From Paucimonas sp. (lineage in GTDB: Bacteria > Pseudomonadota > Gammaproteobacteria > Burkholderiales > Burkholderiaceae_D): DNA of 8,227 nt. A program made the translations under genes and the position numbers. The notes below the pieces were generated by a model, which saw nothing but the letters and a program-made list of their open reading frames with translations, had not been told where the DNA came from and did no database searches. Below, in pieces: positions 1-6,119 of the stretch (positions within the stretch are counted from its first letter, which is position 1; each line of letters opens with the position of its first letter). The stretch is taken from the NCBI GenBank assembly GCA_029266815.1, contig JAQSWC010000143.1, positions 1 to 8,227 of the forward strand. The letters are read 5' to 3'.

Positions 1-69
1 CTTGGCTTGCTTAATGACAAGCAGGGTGAACAGCGCAGACGCGACGAAGCTGATCAGAAAAGTGAACAT
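1..69 (-). CDS. N-terminal fragment of a probable WecA/MraY-family undecaprenyl-phosphate sugar-1-phosphate transferase
   Basis: An ATG at 69 opens a frame that runs off the left edge after 23 codons. The peptide begins MFTFLISF and continues as one hydrophobic helix to about residue 18, ending in VIKQAK. This is the usual look of the first membrane segment of WecA-like enzymes in Burkholderiales, where a TLLVI-type helix end is followed by a basic stretch. Such enzymes sit in the inner membrane and transfer GlcNAc-1-phosphate (or a similar sugar phosphate) to undecaprenyl phosphate, which primes O-antigen synthesis. The position, 70 bp after the mutarotase in the same direction, fits a priming role. 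In the frame upstream there is a TAG 11 codons before the ATG and no ATG, GTG or TTG between, so this start is the only one available in the window. No Shine-Dalgarno sequence precedes it. The family call rests on 23 residues and is moderate at best; any polytopic membrane protein could begin this way. Confidence 0.5.
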   Translation of the reverse strand, partial: MFTFLISFVASALFTLLVIKQAK

Positions 70-139
70 GAAGCGGGAGGAGGATATTCTGCAAACCCGC
101 TATTATCGTCTAATCAACTAAGTCAGGCGTATTGATTTG

Positions 140-1012
140 TTACGGAACCCCGGGAGAAAGCGCTTTATGCATGCCAAGCTTCTGCCTTCCGCACCAGACT
201 TGACCTGGCTCAAGTATCACTGGTTGTTCCACTTGTGCGGCTTCCATGCAGATGAAAAGACGATGGCCGTCCGGCTCCAGATCAACCAACGTCCGCGACA
301 CTTCCGCGCCTGGGTTCCACAAGACGGCATCACGAAATCCATGCTGCGATGAAACCACGGTTCGCGTGCCGTCATGGAGCGTGAGATCAGCAGGCACATC
401 CGCAAAGATATAGTCGATACCTTCAGGCCGCTCCAAATAAGCAGTGTCGAGCGTGCAGCGTTTTTCTCCTGCGGTGCAATCGGTATAGGCAGCATGCTGC
501 AGCCCTTCCACGCACACCGCGGCAATATCGGAAACGCGCAGATAGGTATGCAGCGCTACCGTGAAGCGTAACGCATCGTCTGACCGGTTCACTACAGTCA
601 ACGCCATTTCCAGGGCGGTTTCTCTCAGCCGGACTTCGTATTGGGCGGTGAAAGCCTGGGCCCAACCAAATCCGGCGGCATCTGCCTGGCTCAGTTCATG
701 TCGGCTCACGGCTTCGTTGGCTTCGAAGCCCGCAAACAGGGGCGTCCAGTCCAAAAGGCGCGCGAATCCGTGACGGATGCCACTGCCGCGACGATTGAAT
801 TGCGGGAAAATAATCGGCACGCCGCCGCGTATGGGCTCTCCTTTACCCATCTTGGACAGGGGGCTGAGATAGAGGACTTCCTCACCGCCGGCGGGTTTCC
901 AGGATAGGACATGGGCACCGCGATCTGCAACGAGGGCCGTCGAACCATCGGCGCCCACCAGTTCAGTCACCCAAATGCCGTTCCAGATTCTGCGATTCAC
1001 TATTTTCTCCAT
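140..1012 (-). CDS. D-hexose-6-phosphate mutarotase (YeaD-type, aldose 1-epimerase superfamily)
   Basis: Enzymes of this family interconvert the alpha and beta anomers of hexose 6-phosphates in the cytoplasm. The protein is 290 residues from the start chosen here, normal for the family. Visible landmarks are IRGGVPIIFPQF at about 61-72, HGFAR at 81-85 with a candidate catalytic His81, ALHTYLRV at 153-160 with His155, VLWNPG at 230-235, and the C-terminal LEPGQVWCGRQ with Glu268, the usual acid residue position. The ATG at 1012 is preferred because AGGG lies 8 nt upstream. An ATG at 1039 would add nine residues but has no ribosome site, and a GTG at 1000 has GGAG 6 nt upstream. The gene overlaps the preceding glycosyltransferase by about 50 bp in another frame, so the two are probably translationally coupled. 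In this locus it may keep fructose/mannose 6-phosphate in the anomer used by the isomerase half of ManC; that link is inference. Confidence 0.9.
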   Translation of the reverse strand: MEKIVNRRIWNGIWVTELVGADGSTALVADRGAHVLSWKPAGGEEVLYLSPLSKMGKGEPIRGGVPIIFPQFNRRGSGIRHGFARLLDWTPLFAGFEANEAVSRHELSQADAAGFGWAQAFTAQYEVRLRETALEMALTVVNRSDDALRFTVALHTYLRVSDIAAVCVEGLQHAAYTDCTAGEKRCTLDTAYLERPEGIDYIFADVPADLTLHDGTRTVVSSQHGFRDAVLWNPGAEVSRTLVDLEPDGHRLFICMEAAQVEQPVILEPGQVWCGRQKLGMHKALSPGVP

Positions 1013-2120
1013 AAAGCACGCCCTGGTAGAGATCGACATAGGCGCGTGCCATTTTTTCCGCGGTAAACATGGTTTCGAAACGCTCCCGGGCCGCGTGGCC
1101 GAGCCGCTTGGACAGCAGGTCGTCCTGCCCGAGACGGCGCATCGCCTTATTCAGTGCCAATGGATCGTTGGGAGGTATGACGATACCGGTCAGGCCGTCG
1201 ATATTCACATAGCTGCTTCCGGTGCCGATTTCGGATGAAATCAGCGGCTTGCCGTACATCGCGCCTTCCAGCAGCGTGACGCCGAACGCTTCCGAGCGCA
1301 AATGGGAAGGGAAGACCACTGCGCGGCACAGTTTCAGAAGCGCGACCTTGTCCTCGTCCGACACTGCGCCGAGAAAGGACACGTTGGTCAGGCCAAGCGC
1401 TGCCGCCTGCCGCTTCAGATCCTGCTCCACCGGACCAGCGCCGACGATAACGACTCGCTCCTTCAAGCCTTTGCATGCGTCCAGCAAAATGTGAAGGCCC
1501 TTGTAATAGCGGAGCACTCCCACAAAGAGGAAAAAATCTTCGCCTGCTTCTGCACGCCAGTACGAGATGCGGTCGGATGCAGGCTGAGGATAGCTCTTCT
1601 CCTCCAAACCGATCGGGATCACGGTAATTTTTTCGCGGTACAAGGGCAGCACTTCACTGCTCTGCAGGTAATTTGGCGATGTAGAAACGATACCGTCCAT
1701 CCTGGAAAAGAAGCGCTTCATCAGCGGACGGTACAGCGGCATCAGGCCCTTTTGCCGAACCACGTCGGAATGATAGGTCAGGACGGCAGGCTTGCCTCCG
1801 CCTGCAGCCAGATGTAGCAGGTCGCCGAACGGCCAGGGGTAGTGATAGTGGATCAGGTCCGCATTTTTTGCCGCGGCCGCAAACATGCGAAACGCCTGCA
1901 GCGACACCGGAGTCGACGCAGCCTCTAAAGTCAGCTTTGCGCGAATGATCTCAGTTGGCCCGTCATGCAGCGCAGGCGTGACCTCCGGCTTTCTGCTCAG
2001 CGTGAACACCCGATTGTGAATGCCCATGCGCGTTGTTGCGGTGCTGAGCTGACGAATAACCTGCTCGACACCGCCGAAGGAGTCGGGATAATAAGTTTTG
2101 AAGACGTGAAGTATCCGCAT
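963..2120 (-). CDS. wbpZ: GT4 glycosyltransferase, WbpZ-like D-rhamnosyl/mannosyltransferase
   Basis: A 385-residue GT-B fold enzyme of family GT4 that should act on the cytoplasmic face of the inner membrane, adding D-rhamnose (or mannose) from a GDP-sugar to the growing lipid-linked chain. The N-terminal domain shows the glycine-rich loop SFGGVEQ at 14-20, YHYPWPFGD at 92-100 and YHSDVVRQ at 116-123. The linker carries STSPNYLQSS at 146-155 and VIPIGLE at 167-173. The C-terminal donor domain has FVGVLRYYKG at 199-208, with the Arg and Lys that hold the diphosphate, and the retaining E-x7-E motif from Glu277 to Glu285 inside SEAFGVTLLEGAMYGKP. These segments match my recollection of Pseudomonas WbpZ closely. 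The ATG at 2120 lies 18 bp after the stop of the upstream GT4 gene and has no clear Shine-Dalgarno sequence, so reinitiation from that gene is likely. The exact donor and linkage cannot be read from sequence. Confidence 0.88.
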   Translation of the reverse strand: MRILHVFKTYYPDSFGGVEQVIRQLSTATTRMGIHNRVFTLSRKPEVTPALHDGPTEIIRAKLTLEAASTPVSLQAFRMFAAAAKNADLIHYHYPWPFGDLLHLAAGGGKPAVLTYHSDVVRQKGLMPLYRPLMKRFFSRMDGIVSTSPNYLQSSEVLPLYREKITVIPIGLEEKSYPQPASDRISYWRAEAGEDFFLFVGVLRYYKGLHILLDACKGLKERVVIVGAGPVEQDLKRQAAALGLTNVSFLGAVSDEDKVALLKLCRAVVFPSHLRSEAFGVTLLEGAMYGKPLISSEIGTGSSYVNIDGLTGIVIPPNDPLALNKAMRRLGQDDLLSKRLGHAARERFETMFTAEKMARAYVDLYQGVLYGENSESQNLERHLGD

Positions 2121-2138
2121 GAGGCGGCAAGCCGATTC

Positions 2139-3173
2139 TTACCGGGAAAGTGCCGAATGATACACCCGGGCGGTTTCCTGCGCCGTGCGCTCCCACGTCA
2201 ATTCAGCGGCTCTGCGTCTTCCAGCGGCAATACACTTTTCCCGCAATGCACTGTCCTGTGCCAGCGACCTCATTGCTTCGGCAATCGCGCCCGGCGACAG
2301 GGGGTCAACTTCCAGCGCAGCGCCTTGCGACACCTCCGGAAGCGACGTAGTGTTCGAGGTGACGACCGGCACCCCGCTGGCAAACGCCTCCGCCACCGGA
2401 ATGCCGAACCCCTCGTAAAGTGAGGGAAAGACGAACACGCCTGCGCCGCCGTAAAGGCGTCTCAGCGTTGCCTCATCCTTCACATTGTTCAGCCATACGA
2501 TGCGCTCACCATCGGACATTGCCTTCTGCATGCGCGCAACGAAAGTCTCGCAGCGCCATCCCGGCCGGCCGACAATGACAAGCTGGCGCTCTCGGCGCAT
2601 CGACAGCGGAAGGGACAGATACGCATCGAGCACACGGTCCAGATTCTTGCGAGGCTGCAGTGTGCCGACAAAAAGAAAGTAGCCTCTTTCCAGCGCGAAT
2701 TCCAGCATGGCCGCATCAATTTCGGCCGCAGGAACCTCCAGAGCCCAGTCCTTGGACGCGGCCTGGCGCTGTATCCAATTCTTCAGCGTGCGAAGCCGTG
2801 GACTGCACCAGTCGGGATACTTCTGGGGGATGGCGTCGTGGAGGGTGGCAACGACCGGGCAGGACATCCTGACGATCATATAGTCCGTCGCATGGTAAAC
2901 ATCCACCTTAGCGGACGTTGATACCAGTCCCCGCAATACGAAGTCGCGTAGCGCCGTGACCGGAAAAGGCATCGCCATGGGGCGACTCAGGGAAAGGTTG
3001 GAAGCAAGTTTTCTTTTCCCAACCGGAATAAACGAGAATCCTTCGACCTTGCAACCCTGATCAGGCAAGCCTTGCGCCAACGCGGACGTGTAGACGCCAA
3101 TTCCATCCAGTCTGCCGTTGGTCAGCGCAGGCTCGATCGTCGTCGCACTTAAGCCTACTCTTAGAAGACTCAT
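2139..3173 (-). CDS. GT4 glycosyltransferase, WbpY-like, with an apparent in-frame internal deletion
   Basis: A 344-residue GT4 enzyme, shorter than the roughly 370-390 residues usual for this type. The N-terminal domain has NGRLDGIGVYTSALAQGL at 19-36, VYHATDY at 92-98 and ATLHDAIPQKYP at 109-120. The C-terminal donor domain is complete: FLFVGTLQPRKN at 166-177, VIVGRPGW at 199-206, and the E-x7-E motif from Glu254 to Glu262 in YEGFGIPVAEAFASG. Between them the family normally carries a strand-helix with a conserved serine and then a linker ending in a V-P-x-G-[VI]-[DE] type motif. Here RQAASK at 136-141 runs straight into DWALEVPAAE at 142-151, so about 30-40 residues seem to be absent. The ATG overlaps the rmd stop as ATGA, which indicates translational coupling. 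The likely role is transfer of D-rhamnose in polymer assembly, but activity of this form is doubtful. WbpY likeness is a resemblance in layout, not a confirmed orthology. Confidence 0.85.
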   Translation of the reverse strand: MSLLRVGLSATTIEPALTNGRLDGIGVYTSALAQGLPDQGCKVEGFSFIPVGKRKLASNLSLSRPMAMPFPVTALRDFVLRGLVSTSAKVDVYHATDYMIVRMSCPVVATLHDAIPQKYPDWCSPRLRTLKNWIQRQAASKDWALEVPAAEIDAAMLEFALERGYFLFVGTLQPRKNLDRVLDAYLSLPLSMRRERQLVIVGRPGWRCETFVARMQKAMSDGERIVWLNNVKDEATLRRLYGGAGVFVFPSLYEGFGIPVAEAFASGVPVVTSNTTSLPEVSQGAALEVDPLSPGAIAEAMRSLAQDSALREKCIAAGRRRAAELTWERTAQETARVYHSALSR

Positions 3174-4087
3174 TGCTGAACCATCCAGCGCAATGTCTCC
3201 TCAAGAGGAATCGGTTCGACGTGCCCCGCTATGGACTGCATTCGAGTCGGCGAACCGACCAGTGTTTTTACGTCCGAACGTCGGACAAAGGCGGGATTCA
3301 CCACGATCTTGATTTCGTATCTGCAAATTTCAATCATCGTGTCGACGATGGAACGCAAGGCATATGGCCTGCCGCTGCATACATTCACAATACAGCCCGC
3401 CGCATCGCTCTCGAGCATTCTGCGGTAGAGGTTGGTCACCGTGCGCACATCCGAAAAATCCCGTTCGATATCCAGGTTGCCAAGCTCAATGACTGCCGCT
3501 TGTCTTTTGAAGTGCGACACGATCTTCGGCACCAGGAAATGCGGTTCCTGCCCTGCACCGGTGTAGTTGAAAGGGCGTGTGATGACGATGGGAATGCGGT
3601 CGAACCAGGTGCGCACCATGTACTCCATCGCCAGCTTGCTACAGGCATAATGATTGACAGGCGCAGGCGACTCGGCCTCTGTTATGACCCCGGCTTGGGA
3701 ATTGCCGTAGACATTGGCACTGCTCGCAACCAAGGCCTTTTTCAGCGAAAGACCGGCGTCTGCCACGGCCTGAAGCAGATTGAGCGTTCCCAGCACGTTG
3801 ACGCGGTAGAACGCTTCCGCGTCGGCGTGCTGGACGAAACTGATGGCCGCGAGGTGAACAAGGTAGTCGGGCCGCACGGACTCCATCGCCGCGCGGCAAT
3901 CTTCAGGGGACGTGATATCCAGTGCGACCTGATGAGAGCCGGCTGGCAAGCCGACCACCGCGCCGACGACTTCATAGCCGTGGCGCTCAAGTTCTTCTCG
4001 CATATAGGCACCGGTGAACCCGTTGGCCCCGGTAAGCAGCACGCGCCCTTTGCTTGAACGCGCTCCCCTGTCAGAATGAAAAACCAA
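3170..4087 (-). CDS. rmd: GDP-6-deoxy-D-mannose reductase (GDP-4-keto-6-deoxy-D-mannose to GDP-D-rhamnose)
   Basis: A 305-residue extended short-chain dehydrogenase/reductase that reduces the Gmd product to GDP-D-rhamnose with NAD(P)H in the cytoplasm. The Rossmann motif is LTGANGFTG at 18-26. The catalytic set is Ser122/Ser123 in VASSANVYG and Tyr147/Lys151 in HYACSK. RPFNYTGAGQ at 171-180 and IELGNLDIERDFSDVRTV at 200-217 are typical of Rmd; these favour Rmd over the epimerising GDP-fucose synthase WcaG. The start is a TTG at 4087, supported by GGAG 8 nt upstream; there is no ATG before the Rossmann motif. The first 17 bp overlap the end of gmd in another frame, and the stop overlaps the next gene as ATGA. 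Close coupling with gmd fits two consecutive steps of one pathway. A GDP-6-deoxy-D-talose product cannot be ruled out from sequence alone. Confidence 0.92.
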   Translation of the reverse strand: MVFHSDRGARSSKGRVLLTGANGFTGAYMREELERHGYEVVGAVVGLPAGSHQVALDITSPEDCRAAMESVRPDYLVHLAAISFVQHADAEAFYRVNVLGTLNLLQAVADAGLSLKKALVASSANVYGNSQAGVITEAESPAPVNHYACSKLAMEYMVRTWFDRIPIVITRPFNYTGAGQEPHFLVPKIVSHFKRQAAVIELGNLDIERDFSDVRTVTNLYRRMLESDAAGCIVNVCSGRPYALRSIVDTMIEICRYEIKIVVNPAFVRRSDVKTLVGSPTRMQSIAGHVEPIPLEETLRWMVQQ

Positions 4088-5114
4088 TCTCGTTTCTCCG
4101 GAGGTCGGCCTGCACCATCATCTGGCACAGCTCCTCCAGTGTTGTTCGCGGGGCCCAGCCCAGCTTCTCCCTTGCCTTCAACGGATTACCGATCAACAGA
4201 TCAACTTCCGCAGGCCGATAAAACTTGGGGTTGATGCGTACCAGCGTCTTACCAGTCTCAGCATCCACACCCGTTTCCTGTTCACCGCGGCCACGCCATT
4301 CAATACGATGGCCTGCGCCCTTGAAGGCCATGCTGACGAAGTCACGGACAGTCTCGGTGCGGTTCGTCGCCAGTACGTAGGTATCTGGCTCCTTGGCTTG
4401 CAGCATGAGCCACATGCCTTCCACATATTCCTTGGCATAGCCCCAATCGCGTTTGGCGTCCAGATTACCCAATTCCAGCACGTCCTGCTTGCCGAGGCGG
4501 ATCTTTGCTACCGTATCGGTGATCTTGCGAGTGACGAACTCGCGGCCACGCAACGGCGACTCATGATTGAACAGGATGCCGCTGCAGCCGAAGATATCAT
4601 AAGACTCGCGATAATTCACGGTGATCCAGTGCCCATACAGCTTGGCCACGCCATAAGGGCTGCGTGGATAGAATGGCGTGTCCTCAACTTGAGGAATCGC
4701 CTGTACCTTACCGAACATTTCGGACGTGGAAGCCTGGTAGAAACGGATCTTCGGATTGACGATACGGATCGCCTCCAGCAGGTTCAGTGGCCCTATGCCA
4801 GTGATCTGGGCCGTTGTTGCTGGCTGATCGAACGACACGCCGACGAAGCTCTGTGCAGCGAGATTGTAGACCTCTGTGGCGCCAGTGCTTTGTAAGAGGC
4901 GAATGTTGGAGCCGAGGTCGGTCAGGTCGTACTCGACAAGATGCAGCTTCGGGTGCTGCGCGATCCCCAATTCTTCGATGCGCCAGAAATTGACCGAACT
5001 GGTGCGCCGATAAGTGCCATAAACTTCATAGCCCTTCTCAAGCAGCAGCTCGGCGAGATAGGCGCCGTCCTGGCCGGTAATGCCGGTGATGATCGCAATG
5101 GAAGATGTGCTCAT
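4071..5114 (-). CDS. gmd: GDP-mannose 4,6-dehydratase
   Basis: Converts GDP-D-mannose to GDP-4-keto-6-deoxy-D-mannose, the branch point to GDP-D-rhamnose. It is an extended SDR enzyme of 347 residues with tightly bound NADP. Landmarks, counted from the start used here, are TGITGQDGAYLAELLL at 10-25 (Rossmann GxxGxxG), GTYRRTSS at 33-40 (NADP phosphate recognition), YNLAAQSFVG at 83-92, STSEMFG at 129-135 with the catalytic Thr130 and Glu132, and SPYGVAK at 152-158 with Tyr154 and Lys158. FNHESPLRGREFVTRKI and NLDAKRDWGYAKEYVEGMW are near-diagnostic for Gmd. I choose the ATG at 5114 because AGGG lies 6 nt upstream; an ATG at 5120 adds only Met-Asn and has AGGG touching it. The gene follows a gap of about 180 bp after wzm, larger than any other junction in the cluster, and overlaps rmd downstream. 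Confidence 0.96.
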   Translation of the reverse strand: MSTSSIAIITGITGQDGAYLAELLLEKGYEVYGTYRRTSSVNFWRIEELGIAQHPKLHLVEYDLTDLGSNIRLLQSTGATEVYNLAAQSFVGVSFDQPATTAQITGIGPLNLLEAIRIVNPKIRFYQASTSEMFGKVQAIPQVEDTPFYPRSPYGVAKLYGHWITVNYRESYDIFGCSGILFNHESPLRGREFVTRKITDTVAKIRLGKQDVLELGNLDAKRDWGYAKEYVEGMWLMLQAKEPDTYVLATNRTETVRDFVSMAFKGAGHRIEWRGRGEQETGVDAETGKTLVRINPKFYRPAEVDLLIGNPLKAREKLGWAPRTTLEELCQMMVQADLRRNEIGFSF

Positions 5115-5293
5115 GTTCATCCCTGAAAAATTTGATTGGTTTTAGGTCAGATCGAAAATTCATGTACGGGGGATAGCCGTTCCGCTTGGCTTTTGCGCTT
5201 CCGCTTGAATGGGCACCCCGCTCCAAGGCAGGAACTTCCGCCCGGGAAAGATGCTAGCTTGCGACTTTCTGGCCTGCAGCCTCTTGCGCTGAC
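5115..5293. other. Gap between wzm and gmd, the place where wzt would be expected
   Basis: About 180 bp separate the wzm stop from the gmd start, while the other junctions from manC to the mutarotase overlap or are under 20 bp. The half near gmd is AT-rich and ends with the gmd ribosome site AGGG at 5121-5124. TTCCGCTTG occurs twice, at 5180-5188 and 5199-5207. I read all three minus-strand frames and found no Wzt motif (no Walker A, signature or Walker B), no terminator with a T-run, and no clear promoter. Confidence 0.6.
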
Positions 5294-6091
5294 TCAGAGT
5301 TCATCCACGATTTCCCCCACACGTTTGCGGAAGAGCTGTAAAGAGAACCAGCAAAGCACCGCCGCAAGCACGCCGGGAAACCATAGAGTTTCCCATTGAG
5401 GCATCGCGGAGCGGACGAGTATGTCCTGATACGCCGCGATCAGCGGCGTCATCGGATTCAGGTAAAGCAAGGCTTGCAGCCGGGGAGGCAAAATAGACGC
5501 CACATAGACCACCGGCGTCATCCAGAACCAGAATTGAAGCAGAATGGAAAACATTTGCCCAACGTCCCGAAAAAATACGTTGAGCACGCCCAGCATGGTG
5601 CCCAGTCCAATCGAGAAAGCTACCTGGATCAGGAGAACCGGCACCAAAGCCAGTAATGCCAATCCGGGAAAGCTTCCGGTGATGAGCAGAAATCCGAGGA
5701 AGAGGCTGAAAATGATTGCGAAGTTCGCCAGCGCATTCACCACTACGATGACAGGCAGGCAAATGCGTGGGAAATTCAGCTTCTTGATCAGGTTCGCATG
5801 CTCAAGAAATACGTTCTGCGCCCGGCTGGTAATCTCGGAAAACAATCCCCAGGTCAGCACGCCGGCGCAGAGATAAATGCTGTAGGCGAACTGGCTGTCA
5901 GTGCCCGGCAGTCGGGCCTTCATGACTTGTGAAAAGATGAGGGTGTACACCAGGATCATGGCCAGCGGGCTGAGCACCGTCCACGCGGCGCCAAGCATGG
6001 AATTGCGATAGCGCGACTGGAACTCCCGCTTCACGCTGCCCGATATGAATCCGCGATAGCTCCATACCGCGCGCAACATGCCAGCCGCCAT
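5294..6091 (-). CDS. wzm: Polysaccharide ABC exporter, ABC-2 type membrane subunit (Wzm)
   Basis: The inner-membrane permease half of an ABC transporter that carries a finished undecaprenyl-linked O-polysaccharide from cytoplasm to periplasm. The 265-residue length is typical. The N-terminal amphipathic stretch VKREFQSRYRNSMLGAAWTV at 20-39 is the family signature. Hydrophobic segments lie at about 36-56, 69-86, 112-138, 143-171, 178-199 and 235-254, giving six membrane spans. FFRDVGQ at 173-179 and LNPMTPLIAAYQDI at 211-224 are conserved in the O-antigen/teichoic-acid exporter group. The ATG at 6091 has AGGG 5 nt upstream, inside one copy of a short direct repeat. It starts 17 bp after the manC stop. 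The ATPase partner Wzt usually follows immediately but is absent here: the next gene is gmd. The C-terminus GEIVDEL looks like the natural family end, so the gene itself is not truncated. Confidence 0.92.
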   Translation of the reverse strand: MAAGMLRAVWSYRGFISGSVKREFQSRYRNSMLGAAWTVLSPLAMILVYTLIFSQVMKARLPGTDSQFAYSIYLCAGVLTWGLFSEITSRAQNVFLEHANLIKKLNFPRICLPVIVVVNALANFAIIFSLFLGFLLITGSFPGLALLALVPVLLIQVAFSIGLGTMLGVLNVFFRDVGQMFSILLQFWFWMTPVVYVASILPPRLQALLYLNPMTPLIAAYQDILVRSAMPQWETLWFPGVLAAVLCWFSLQLFRKRVGEIVDEL

Positions 6092-6119
6092 CTACACCCT
6101 GCTTTCCTCTACACCCTGC
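6091..6119. repeat. 12 bp direct repeat, period 17, spanning the manC stop and wzm ribosome site
   Basis: TCTACACCCTGC occurs at 6091-6102 and again at 6108-6119. On the minus strand each copy reads GCAGGGTGTAGA. The upstream copy ends manC (Gly-Arg-Val then TAG); the downstream copy supplies AGGG as the wzm Shine-Dalgarno and ends at the A of its ATG. The unit including the spacer is 17 bp, consistent with a small tandem duplication. Confidence 0.85.

Noticed and set aside
70..139. Promoter or terminator between the mutarotase and the WecA-like gene
   Set aside because: A GATAAT hexamer is present but has no -35 partner at 16-18 bp, and the AGCGGG/CCCGCT pair has an 18 nt loop without a T-run.
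3173..4057. 294-codon plus-strand open frame opposite rmd
   Set aside because: It mirrors the rmd coding sequence; the minus-strand protein has clear SDR motifs while the plus-strand one has none. Long antisense frames are expected in GC-rich genes.
4308..4895. 195-codon plus-strand open frame opposite gmd
   Set aside because: It is the antisense shadow of a highly conserved gmd gene with no recognisable motif of its own.
5180..5207. 9 bp direct repeat TTCCGCTTG in the wzm-gmd gap
   Set aside because: Too short and imperfectly placed to be a mobile-element footprint; no insertion sequence ends or target duplications are visible.
5121..5293. Possible wzt remnant in the wzm-gmd gap (one minus frame reads SAQEAAGQKVAS then stop just after wzm)
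   Set aside because: Twelve residues without any ABC ATPase motif are not enough to claim a pseudogene; other frames are equally open.
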